A DNA stretch of 29,562 nucleotides, from positions 1-29,562 of the IMG/VR virus record IMGVR_UViG_3300043570_001162; one strand, given 5' to 3'. The notes under the pieces were generated by a model. That model searched no databases and was not told where the DNA came from. It was given only the letters and a program-made list of their open reading frames with translations. Shown one piece after another: positions 8,658 to 16,443 of the stretch (position 1 is the first letter of the stretch; each line of letters opens with the position of its first letter). Position numbers and translations under genes: made by a program. This DNA comes from a virus.

Positions 8658-9951
8658 TTTGGACTAATTTCAAATCATTGTAATTATTTCCCAGATAAGT
8701 CTTAACTTTAAATCTTTTGTTCTTAAATATTTCAATTAAATCTAAAATATCCTGTCTGTCCGAGTCATTATGAATATCAAACACAATCGAATCATATACA
8801 TACAAAATAGGTACGATTTTTTTGTTGCTAACAAACTTTAGACATTTACTTAGACTATCAATTCCGTATTCAGTTTCTGCTGCCTGAATGATATAAGCAA
8901 ATAACTTATTCTTATTTGCGTCCGATATATGTTTATTTGTAATCTTACGTTTATAAACAGGAGTAGTTACATATCCTTTACTAATAAATCGTTCCCAATA
9001 TTTTTCTTTAAGTTGTTCTGTCTTTTTAAAATATTCTATGTCTATATATGCATCGCCTATCTGACCGTATAAATTGACCATAGTAAGTTTCTTCGCTTTA
9101 CCAAGCAACTCAGGCGCAACGCAATCGACATTGTAATACTGTTTTGCCAGATGTTCGTATATAGTTTCTTCGGCTGGTACTTTATAATCCACTAAATTAG
9201 CTACAATATATGGATGAAATCCAGTAAAGTCAATCATCATCATATGACCGTCACTGCCATATCTTGATACAAAACTAGCTCTACAACCATCGTCTTTCTT
9301 CAGAGCTACATAGTTTATACTGTCATACGAATTGCTGGGTCTTCCAGTTGGATTGTATATGTTGTAGTTGGTATATACAAAACCATCATATGTACGAGTT
9401 TTAAAGTGTTTTTTAAACTCACCAACATCGACTTTTAATCCATTTTTTTCTACCTCATACAAAGTATCAGTAATAATATCATTGAAAAATTTGAAACAGT
9501 ATGTGTCTATTTGACGTTCATGTACATCACATATTAGTTCCACTTCATCATCAAAACATTCTTGGTGATTTACATATGGAACTATTAAATTAAACGAGTT
9601 TATGTTACGATGGTTCCTAACCAAAAAATCTTTAGTTGTAGATGAACATTCTTCTAAAGTCTCATTATTTTCTATAAAGCCAAATAAACCCACATCAATC
9701 AGTTTGCAATTTAACCAATATTTATAGGTCTTCTTATTATTTACGTAAACGATATAGTTTCCGGACTCTATTTCTTTTTTAAAAGTTTCGAATGTAGTAT
9801 CAGCAATTATATCTCCGTGTGAAAAATTGTAATAATATTTAGAATGGGATTCAAAATCATAAATAAATGCCGCGATAATTGAATTGTATTTATTATGACA
9901 ATTATTATCTTTAACAATTAATTTTAAATATATTTTCGAATTATACTTCAC
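8653..9951 (-). CDS. Compact, divergent family A DNA polymerase
   Basis: Probably the phage DNA polymerase or an auxiliary one. The 432 residues carry family A palm/fingers motifs in order: TGRPSNSYDSINYVAL (202-217, the conserved TGR segment), motif A IDFTGFHPY (Asp241), motif B/O-helix KKLTMVNLYG (Lys287, Tyr295, Gly296) and motif C YVYDSIVFDI (Asp387). Both metal-binding Asp residues are kept. The motif A Glu (E. coli Glu710, steric gate) is His246, and the HDE of motif C is Tyr-Asp-Ser. The first 150 residues may be a degenerate 3'-5' exonuclease; there is no 5' nuclease domain. The start is GTG at 9951: an in-frame stop lies just upstream and the first internal Met is at residue 237. T4-like phages normally use a family B polymerase. 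Rhodothermus phage RM378 is a known exception with a separate family A polymerase. Confidence 0.85.
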   Translation of the reverse strand: MKYNSKIYLKLIVKDNNCHNKYNSIIAAFIYDFESHSKYYYNFSHGDIIADTTFETFKKEIESGNYIVYVNNKKTYKYWLNCKLIDVGLFGFIENNETLEECSSTTKDFLVRNHRNINSFNLIVPYVNHQECFDDEVELICDVHERQIDTYCFKFFNDIITDTLYEVEKNGLKVDVGEFKKHFKTRTYDGFVYTNYNIYNPTGRPSNSYDSINYVALKKDDGCRASFVSRYGSDGHMMMIDFTGFHPYIVANLVDYKVPAEETIYEHLAKQYYNVDCVAPELLGKAKKLTMVNLYGQIGDAYIDIEYFKKTEQLKEKYWERFISKGYVTTPVYKRKITNKHISDANKNKLFAYIIQAAETEYGIDSLSKCLKFVSNKKIVPILYVYDSIVFDIHNDSDRQDILDLIEIFKNKRFKVKTYLGNNYNDLKLVQI

Positions 9952-9957
9952 AAATCT

Positions 9958-9986
9958 TACTGTACACTATAACTGTATAAAGTCAA
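9958..9986 (-). promoter_or_regulatory. Candidate promoter upstream of the polymerase gene
   Basis: TTGACT (9986-9981) is followed 16 bases later by TACAGT (9964-9959), a 4/6 match to TATAAT. The predicted transcription start would be near 9952, so the GTG start would be at or near the 5' end of the message. The plus-strand word TGTACACTA (9961-9969) also occurs at 6030-6038. The signal is weak and the assignment tentative. Confidence 0.3.
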
Positions 9987-9988
9987 GA

Positions 9989-10375
9989 TTAAAATCCTCG
10001 CCAAAATTGCTTTGGGTTATTCAATATAATATTAATGTTCGGCATGTATGATTGAATGTTGCGAATTGTAAGATTATTATAGTTTACTACACCGGTTGTT
10101 TGTAGTGTTTTGTCAATGTATATATTAAATTCAGGCCCAGTTATTTTCCAATCTATCTTTATTTTTTTAAAATAATTAATATTAGTTGTATTATAATCCT
10201 TATAATTTGTTTCAATAATATCAAAATAATTAATTCTAGAAATAAAAAATCGATCTATATATCCATTATCATAATCATCCACAGTTATAGTAGGTGTATA
10301 AGTAGATGGAGTTACAAAACTATAACTTCCTAATCCTACTATTGTTTTAACGTTATTTGGAGTATCGTATATCAT
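9989..10375 (-). CDS. Hypothetical protein, 128 residues, last gene of the baseplate cluster
   Basis: Not recognised. The 128-residue product is rich in Asn, Tyr, Thr and Ile with repeated beta-type stretches (YSFVTPSTYTPTITVDDYDNGYIDRFFISRI is split by polar turns) and ends KQFWRGF. No Cys, signal peptide or membrane segment is seen. Its ATG overlaps the stop of the 1045-residue hub gene by 4 bp (ATGA), so it is co-translated with a baseplate component and is probably a small structural or baseplate accessory protein. The pattern is reminiscent of small beta-rich T4 baseplate wedge proteins, but no specific homology is visible. Confidence 0.7.
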   Translation of the reverse strand: MIYDTPNNVKTIVGLGSYSFVTPSTYTPTITVDDYDNGYIDRFFISRINYFDIIETNYKDYNTTNINYFKKIKIDWKITGPEFNIYIDKTLQTTGVVNYNNLTIRNIQSYMPNINIILNNPKQFWRGF

Positions 10376-13300
10376 ACAATGAAATATTCCAATTTAGATC
10401 CGCCTATACATCTGACCAGTGCGTTGACGCTGGTTTCCCATTTGCCATTACTTATTTCATGGTCCACTTCTAATATTTGAAATATAATATTTCCTGGTAC
10501 ATATGGTTTAGGAAGATTACTAATTGCAAACACTTGCATGTTTCTAAATGAAAAAATACCATCAAATTTTATAGTTACCGCAAAGTTATCAGCCACTCCA
10601 CTATACTTTGCACCATTATTTTTAAAATCATTGTCATTAAGCATTTGTGTCAATTTACCTTTCATGTCGGAAGGCAAACATAAAAACTTATGATTTTTTA
10701 GATTTCTCGTATCATCTACTAATTCCTTGAATTTTACCGACTCAGGGCCCGATTTATATCCGCCGACGTAATTTTCAGATACCTGTTTTGTAGTTATACA
10801 TAACACTCCACTTTTTTCTTTACTACCATAAGATTGCAAATCTGCAATTGCAGTATTGTCATCTTCTATTCCTGACGTTGCACCAGGTACCAATGTATTA
10901 GCTGCGGCGATAGATCCACTCTGTTGTGATATCATTAATCCCAGTTGAAATTTATCCATTCTATCGACAAATCGTAAAAATGGCAAATTCTTTAAATCGT
11001 TCAATGTGGCATTTAATTGATCTTTATTCTGTATATTGGTTATTTGCTCGGTTAATTTAGTTTTTAAGTTTTCTGAGTTTTGTCCACCAAACTGCACTTG
11101 AATAGCTTGTTCGTTTGTTAAACTAACATCAAAATTTATACTTTTTACGACATTGTTTGTTCTACCCAACTCAAACATATACACTTTACGCAATTCATCA
11201 AAATTAGAAGTATTTTTGTCAATTATCGATAATATAGATTTGCCATTTTCATCTTTACCCTCAACGATGTCAAATTTCCAAAAATCATCAACCGACTCAT
11301 TTACAGTGTTTAAAATCGCATTAATAAACTGTTTGTAATTTTTTGTTTCATTAGATTGAACTATTTCAATTAATTTAGTTTTACTTATATAAATGTGTTT
11401 TAAATACCCATAATAATATTTTTTATATACTATTTTATTTGGTTGACCAAATGTATTCTTTCTTATAATTGTCATATCTTCAGCAAATGGAAAAGATGCT
11501 GTGTTTCCTTTAAAGTTTGCACTGTGATAGTATAGGTAATTAATTATTACATCTAGGTTATCTCTATATCGACCACTTGTTTTAAATGCTTTTTTTGCAG
11601 CATTTGAGGCGAAATAAAAACTATCTTCAGGTGTAAGAGAATGATAAAAATCAACGAGATCTCCGCTGTCTACAGCTTTTTTGTATCGTGATTCTAATAG
11701 AGTATTACGGGGCACTGTAATATCTTGTAGTTGACTTAAAAATGAATTTCCATCCGGAGATTGGTTGTCATTTTTCAAAAATCCACTGTTTGAACTGCCT
11801 TGTTTATATGGAGATCCTCTGTTTATTTTTGGTGAAACTGGATTTGGTATTAAAACGTTTTTATCACATGATATTAAATTTGGATGTGCGCTTATTACTA
11901 CATCACTAATATCTATTAAAAACTGTTTTGTGTTTGCATTTGCCATAAATAAATTAGCCAATTCAAATACAAAATCTAACTGCATCCAAACCTCAGATGC
12001 TCCATCTTTTGAATCAAAGTCAGTTGTATCATCAACAAATGATAACTGTGTGTACGTTTGCTTGTCCGGTTTTACCGATCCATAATTAATGACATCGGAT
12101 TTTCCATCCGGTTTCTTTTTGAGTCTATAATATTCTTCTGATCTACCAACAAAAACTCTATCTTCACTTTTTCCCCCATAAAACAATGTTTTGTTATTTT
12201 TTATAACATTATTAACATTTATTTTATTACTGTTAACAGATAATGAAGCTGCAGCTGCTGATGCTGCATCAGCTCTTGATGGAGGAGCGGGAATATTTGG
12301 ATTTAAAGGAGTAGTTACTCTTGGTCCGACAGCTGCTGCGGCTGCTGCCCGAGTTCCTGATCTATTTGGATCTAAATTTGTAGTTTGTTGTCCTCTACTA
12401 GCAGGATTGGCTAAAGTTTGTGCATTAGCATTAGCATCTTTTTGCGATTTATCCTCTTTAAAAACGCCAATTTTATCTTGGATATATTTTAAAAAATTAA
12501 CTTTATCAATTATGACTTGATTTATTGATGGTAGATAATTTTTAATAAATGTTCTTAAATCTAGAAACTCAATATCATTTTGATCAGCGACCTTATTATC
12601 AGTTGTTGATATTTTAACGCTATTATCGGTTCTCATTCCAGCAAACATTCCTTGTCTTGATATCAAGTCAACATTACAATCATATGTAAAACCGTCAGTT
12701 GTTGTAAATGAATACTTCGATATAATTCCACTAACACATCCATAATTACCATTTGATTTATTTGCACGATCTAAAGCTGTCTGTGGTTTGTATACAACTT
12801 CCCAACATTGTTTCAAATCGGCAAGATTAAGAAGAGATTTCTGATTAAAAAGATTCCATCCAAATTCTAAGAAAACGTTTATACCAGCTGTAAAAAAGAA
12901 AGGCGTTAAATATTCAAGTTGAGCAACACCATAACATTTAAATTTAAAACTTGCATAAGTTAAAAGATCTTTACTTTGTTTTACACTTACGCTTATTATT
13001 CCAGGAGGAGGAACTACCGAAGCAATTTCATTATTTTGCGGAAATGCTGCATTTTGTCTGGTTGAATAAGATGTTTGAGTTCTATATAAACCGTCTATAT
13101 AATGTGGTCGCCCATCTGCTTGATATCCTATTATAGCATTTGTTTGTTTAAAACCAATTGCAGCGTCATAACCAAATGCGTCAAAAAATCCATCACCGCC
13201 TTTTAATATAAAACCATCATAATCTACAGGTACATAAAACTTATCTAAATAATCACTTCGGGGTACCATTCCATTTATAGACTTTCCAGTTCCATTACTA

Positions 13301-13509
13301 AATACTCTGACCCATGGAGACATTGGTCCTTTATAGTTTTTAAAATTATTTTCAAAATCAAAAGTTGTGTTGGTAAATGGAGTTGGAATGTTCATACCAA
13401 TATTGTTGGTATTGCTTCTTCTTCTCAATTCTCTTACAACTTCAGTTGGGATATTTTGTATTTCCCACCATAAAGGAGCTGTATCTGTAATTTCTCCATT
13501 TTGTACCAT
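10372..13509 (-). CDS. Large baseplate/tail hub protein, gp27/late-control-D-like
   Basis: Probable central baseplate hub component of a contractile tail. It has 1045 residues, far larger than T4 gp27 (391). Residues about 165-235 contain GIISVSVKQSKDLLTYASFKFKC and AGINVFLEFGWNLF split by the segment QLEYLTPFFF; this layout (beta strands and a conserved EFGW) is one I associate with hub proteins of T4-like tails. Residues 355-430 are a low-complexity Ala/Pro/Ser linker containing RAAAAAAVGPR. The C-terminus (about 960-1045) has VTIKFDGIFSFRNMQVFAI and VDHEISNGKWETSVNALV, resembling the last domain of gp27/gpD/VgrG-type hubs. It begins 4 bp after the LysM-like gene and overlaps the 128-residue gene by 4 bp. 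Assignment rests on recall of motifs and gene order, so moderate certainty. Confidence 0.65.
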   Translation of the reverse strand: MVQNGEITDTAPLWWEIQNIPTEVVRELRRRSNTNNIGMNIPTPFTNTTFDFENNFKNYKGPMSPWVRVFSNGTGKSINGMVPRSDYLDKFYVPVDYDGFILKGGDGFFDAFGYDAAIGFKQTNAIIGYQADGRPHYIDGLYRTQTSYSTRQNAAFPQNNEIASVVPPPGIISVSVKQSKDLLTYASFKFKCYGVAQLEYLTPFFFTAGINVFLEFGWNLFNQKSLLNLADLKQCWEVVYKPQTALDRANKSNGNYGCVSGIISKYSFTTTDGFTYDCNVDLISRQGMFAGMRTDNSVKISTTDNKVADQNDIEFLDLRTFIKNYLPSINQVIIDKVNFLKYIQDKIGVFKEDKSQKDANANAQTLANPASRGQQTTNLDPNRSGTRAAAAAAVGPRVTTPLNPNIPAPPSRADAASAAAASLSVNSNKINVNNVIKNNKTLFYGGKSEDRVFVGRSEEYYRLKKKPDGKSDVINYGSVKPDKQTYTQLSFVDDTTDFDSKDGASEVWMQLDFVFELANLFMANANTKQFLIDISDVVISAHPNLISCDKNVLIPNPVSPKINRGSPYKQGSSNSGFLKNDNQSPDGNSFLSQLQDITVPRNTLLESRYKKAVDSGDLVDFYHSLTPEDSFYFASNAAKKAFKTSGRYRDNLDVIINYLYYHSANFKGNTASFPFAEDMTIIRKNTFGQPNKIVYKKYYYGYLKHIYISKTKLIEIVQSNETKNYKQFINAILNTVNESVDDFWKFDIVEGKDENGKSILSIIDKNTSNFDELRKVYMFELGRTNNVVKSINFDVSLTNEQAIQVQFGGQNSENLKTKLTEQITNIQNKDQLNATLNDLKNLPFLRFVDRMDKFQLGLMISQQSGSIAAANTLVPGATSGIEDDNTAIADLQSYGSKEKSGVLCITTKQVSENYVGGYKSGPESVKFKELVDDTRNLKNHKFLCLPSDMKGKLTQMLNDNDFKNNGAKYSGVADNFAVTIKFDGIFSFRNMQVFAISNLPKPYVPGNIIFQILEVDHEISNGKWETSVNALVRCIGGSKLEYFIV

Positions 13510-13513
13510 AACA

Positions 13514-13804
13514 TTAATTTAAGTTCTTCAATTGATTTAGTATACCAGCAACATTAGCTGGTATGCGCAACTGTCTGTTAACTCCTACTGATAGTTGATA
13601 ACCAGACAATTTATTTGCTTTAGCAATTATCCACCACAAATTTTCATCACCGTAGTATTTCTTTGCTATACTATCTAAATAGTCAGTTTCACTCGCTGTA
13701 ATGTAAAAATCGTCGTATGATTCTGGTATAGACGGATAATATGTTGTTTTGTAAACATTTTTACCATCCCATCTTTTTTCGGTTGGCGTAAATTGATATC
13801 TCAT
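13514..13804 (-). CDS. LysM-domain baseplate protein, T4 gp53-like
   Basis: The 96-residue protein carries one LysM-like domain (about residues 27-82): ITASETDYLDSIAKKYYGDENLWWIIAKANK split across the helix-loop, ending GVNRQLRIPAN. The YGDxNLWWIIAxAN signature is characteristic of tail proteins of the gp53/gpX type, where LysM-like folds bind baseplate or tube partners rather than act as lysins. No catalytic domain or signal peptide is present, so a cell-wall hydrolase role is unlikely. Its ATG overlaps the stop of the 875-residue baseplate gene by 4 bp and its stop lies 4 bp before the hub gene, placing it inside the baseplate operon. Confidence 0.8.
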   Translation of the reverse strand: MRYQFTPTEKRWDGKNVYKTTYYPSIPESYDDFYITASETDYLDSIAKKYYGDENLWWIIAKANKLSGYQLSVGVNRQLRIPANVAGILNQLKNLN

Positions 13805-16428
13805 GGGGTATTTAAAATTCCTCTATTTTGTGGGGATAATTTAGCTGCGGCTGCAAATGCTTCTAAATCAGTATCAGCTCTAATATTTGTAGAAAAATTA
13901 AAATCTCTATACAATGTGATATTGCCCGGACCGTTACTGGTTCCGTAAAAATCGGTACCAATTAAACTCACGTCTTTAATCTGTAGATCATCTAGTCGTT
14001 TTTTATCTACAATTGGTACCGGCGAATTTCCCCACGCAGATCTGCCAGCTTTTGGTCTGTCTTTTTCAAGAATAGACATTTGCACGCTAATATCAGCTGT
14101 TCTAGGAAATTGAGCAAATCTACCTTTGGAATTACTTTTAGTTCCTCTGGTACTTAATAAATTGTCATCACCACCCCATTCATAAGCTCGATTAGACCCC
14201 CAACTCCAAACATCGTTTGGCGAACTCATATTCTCTGGAATGGTCTCCCAAGAAGCATCGTCTGGTATACTCACATTACAACTTTTAATCACAACAAAAT
14301 GATTTTTATAAAAATCGCCAAGTGTTAATTGTACCATCGGCGGAATTATAAATCCACCAGCCGCCATTTGCGTATAATTCGATGGTTTTGTTAAACTGGT
14401 CAAGTAGTTAATTCTTTGCCACATTGGCAATAGTTCTTTAATACTATGTGCATTAACCACAAAATTAAAACTCACTTCTCTGGTAAATCCTTTGTAACTA
14501 TATAATTTATCAGGTCTACCTAAATATTCTATTGTTTCCCATTCAGCTGTATTAGTATCTTGTATTCCTTTTACAGTTGCACTAAATGGTATATATGTTT
14601 CATTAACCATATCGTAAAAGTAAAATTTAATAATATCAGGCCCAAACCCTTTGTAATCTGATCCATTTCCATATTGAGCATCAAATTGATCTTTATTTAA
14701 TACGTCCAACGAATTTACATAATCAACATTGTGGGTTGGTTGTATAAATCTATCTTTACCAGCTTTTCTACCAAGTCTCGTTGGAAAGTTTAATTGATTC
14801 ACATCAGTACTAAATTTATCTGTATATTTTGTTTTTATATCTTTTAGATAATCCATACCAACATTATTAGTATTATCGTATTTAGCGAATTGTAATGGTT
14901 TAGCATTCTTCTTGCTATCGTATGTAGATGCGTCGTATAATTTATTAGCAGGAGTACCAGCAATATTTTCAATTGCTTTATTTAAGTTATCTAATACTAA
15001 CTTAGTAGGAGTCTTTGTTTCATCGCTAAATGTATCAGTTAAATTCTTGGAATTTTCAATTAATACTTTATAGTTTAATAATTGATCGCTTCCTTCTACA
15101 AATGTACCTGTAGATCTATCAGCATTAACTAAATCTGTATATTTAAGTTGAGTTGTATTTTTCCCATTAACTTGTATCGTATTACCATATTTGTCTTTAG
15201 ATGGACGTATAAAATCCGTACTAACTACAGCTCTTACTTGATCAGAAGTAACGTTTCCTGAAAAAACCACTACACCCACAGAATCTTGTTGATTTTCCAT
15301 TCCGTAAGTTTTGATGTATTTATCATTTCTAAGAGTTGATGATGGATTGACACTACCATGATAAAATCTTTGATTTGCTCTTAATCCTGTAAATTTTCGG
15401 TTTGTTCCTATGCCAAGTGCGTTTTTTAAACCACTCAAAATACCACCACTTTTAGTTGGAGTAACATTTGAATCGTCAAATAATTTACCAGCGTTTAAAT
15501 ACAAATCATATGTCTGTTCGTCCGCACGATAATTTGCTTTCCATGGTTGTTTAGGTGGTACAATACCACCCAATAAAGTATTGTTTTGTAAAAAGTTACC
15601 TACACCACCCAATAACTTGCTAAAAAACCCTCCCCCTCCAGATGCTACTAACTTGCTATATCTGGGAGCATTATATGCGTTTGTAGCGGTCTGTCCTCTT
15701 AATAAATCTCTTACATCTGGTCTTGCTAGAGGAGCTACTACTCTATCCGAGTTATCCGCTCCGCCTAATAAAGATGTAAATGTGGATAAACCAAATCCAC
15801 CACTAGCCCCACTAGCAACGCTACTTCTAGGAGGAGATGGTACAGCTGGGCCGCCACCGCCAAACAATCCACCAACCGTTCTAACAATACTACCCAATCC
15901 ACTCGCCCCTAATAATCCACCAACTATGTTACTTGTATCTAAATGTCTGGTTGGTCTGTCCGCCAATCCAAATGAAGCAAGTCTTAATGCAGCGATAACT
16001 GGAGAAGCTGGATTATATACTTTGGTCTCATCAAATGGTTGAAATCCCTGTAATACAAGTTGTTTTAATATAAAACGAGTACCAGCGGAACTTCCTAAAA
16101 ATTTTCTTATCCTAGTACCGTCTTGACTTGATGCTTGAAATGCAGTAGTAATTTTACTCCGCTGACCCTCTTCAATGTTTTTATATACAAACATTTGACT
16201 TGCTACTGGTCCTTTTAAATACAAGTCTTGTGGCTTATTTTTAGTATATAACACCTTAGAATTACCCGCAGTGGCAAATAGTCTTTCAATTTTGCCTGGG
16301 GATCTAATGTTAATAAACTCTTGCGTTGGAACTGGTAATTTTAATCCAGCGCCTTGAATGTTGTCATATGTGGTGAGCTGAGTACCACTATTACCATATC
16401 CTTCAGCGTATGTATTACTATTTGCCAT
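13801..16428 (-). CDS. Large tail/baseplate structural protein, 875 residues
   Basis: Probable tail-tube cap or baseplate protein. The N-terminus (1-160) has LPVPTQEFINIRSPGKIE and YTKNKPQDLYLKGP segments. Residues 165-330 hold Gly/Ser/Pro-rich stretches (GGLFGGGGPAVPSPP, GGGGFFSKLLGG) resembling flexible linkers. The region about 590-720 (IIKFYFYDMVNE, EWETIEYLGRPDKLYSYKGF, MWQRINYLTSLTKPSNY, MVQLTLGDFYKNHFVVIKSC) looks like a beta-rich domain of the kind found in tube-like baseplate proteins next to LysM proteins. It lies directly downstream of the tape measure gene (15-bp gap) and upstream of the LysM gene (4-bp overlap), the usual place of tube-initiator/baseplate proteins such as T4 gp48 and gp54. 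The specific homologue is not established. Confidence 0.65.
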   Translation of the reverse strand: MANSNTYAEGYGNSGTQLTTYDNIQGAGLKLPVPTQEFINIRSPGKIERLFATAGNSKVLYTKNKPQDLYLKGPVASQMFVYKNIEEGQRSKITTAFQASSQDGTRIRKFLGSSAGTRFILKQLVLQGFQPFDETKVYNPASPVIAALRLASFGLADRPTRHLDTSNIVGGLLGASGLGSIVRTVGGLFGGGGPAVPSPPRSSVASGASGGFGLSTFTSLLGGADNSDRVVAPLARPDVRDLLRGQTATNAYNAPRYSKLVASGGGGFFSKLLGGVGNFLQNNTLLGGIVPPKQPWKANYRADEQTYDLYLNAGKLFDDSNVTPTKSGGILSGLKNALGIGTNRKFTGLRANQRFYHGSVNPSSTLRNDKYIKTYGMENQQDSVGVVVFSGNVTSDQVRAVVSTDFIRPSKDKYGNTIQVNGKNTTQLKYTDLVNADRSTGTFVEGSDQLLNYKVLIENSKNLTDTFSDETKTPTKLVLDNLNKAIENIAGTPANKLYDASTYDSKKNAKPLQFAKYDNTNNVGMDYLKDIKTKYTDKFSTDVNQLNFPTRLGRKAGKDRFIQPTHNVDYVNSLDVLNKDQFDAQYGNGSDYKGFGPDIIKFYFYDMVNETYIPFSATVKGIQDTNTAEWETIEYLGRPDKLYSYKGFTREVSFNFVVNAHSIKELLPMWQRINYLTSLTKPSNYTQMAAGGFIIPPMVQLTLGDFYKNHFVVIKSCNVSIPDDASWETIPENMSSPNDVWSWGSNRAYEWGGDDNLLSTRGTKSNSKGRFAQFPRTADISVQMSILEKDRPKAGRSAWGNSPVPIVDKKRLDDLQIKDVSLIGTDFYGTSNGPGNITLYRDFNFSTNIRADTDLEAFAAAAKLSPQNRGILNTP

Positions 16429-16443
16429 TTATTATAAATAGTA

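Noticed and set aside
12191-12520. Plus-strand Ala-rich ORF opposite the hub gene
   Set aside because: It is the complement of the low-complexity Ala/Pro linker of the hub protein and lacks independent support.
13514-13804. LysM protein as an endolysin
   Set aside because: There is no catalytic domain or signal peptide, and the gene sits in the baseplate operon. LysM-like folds are common in tail proteins of this type.
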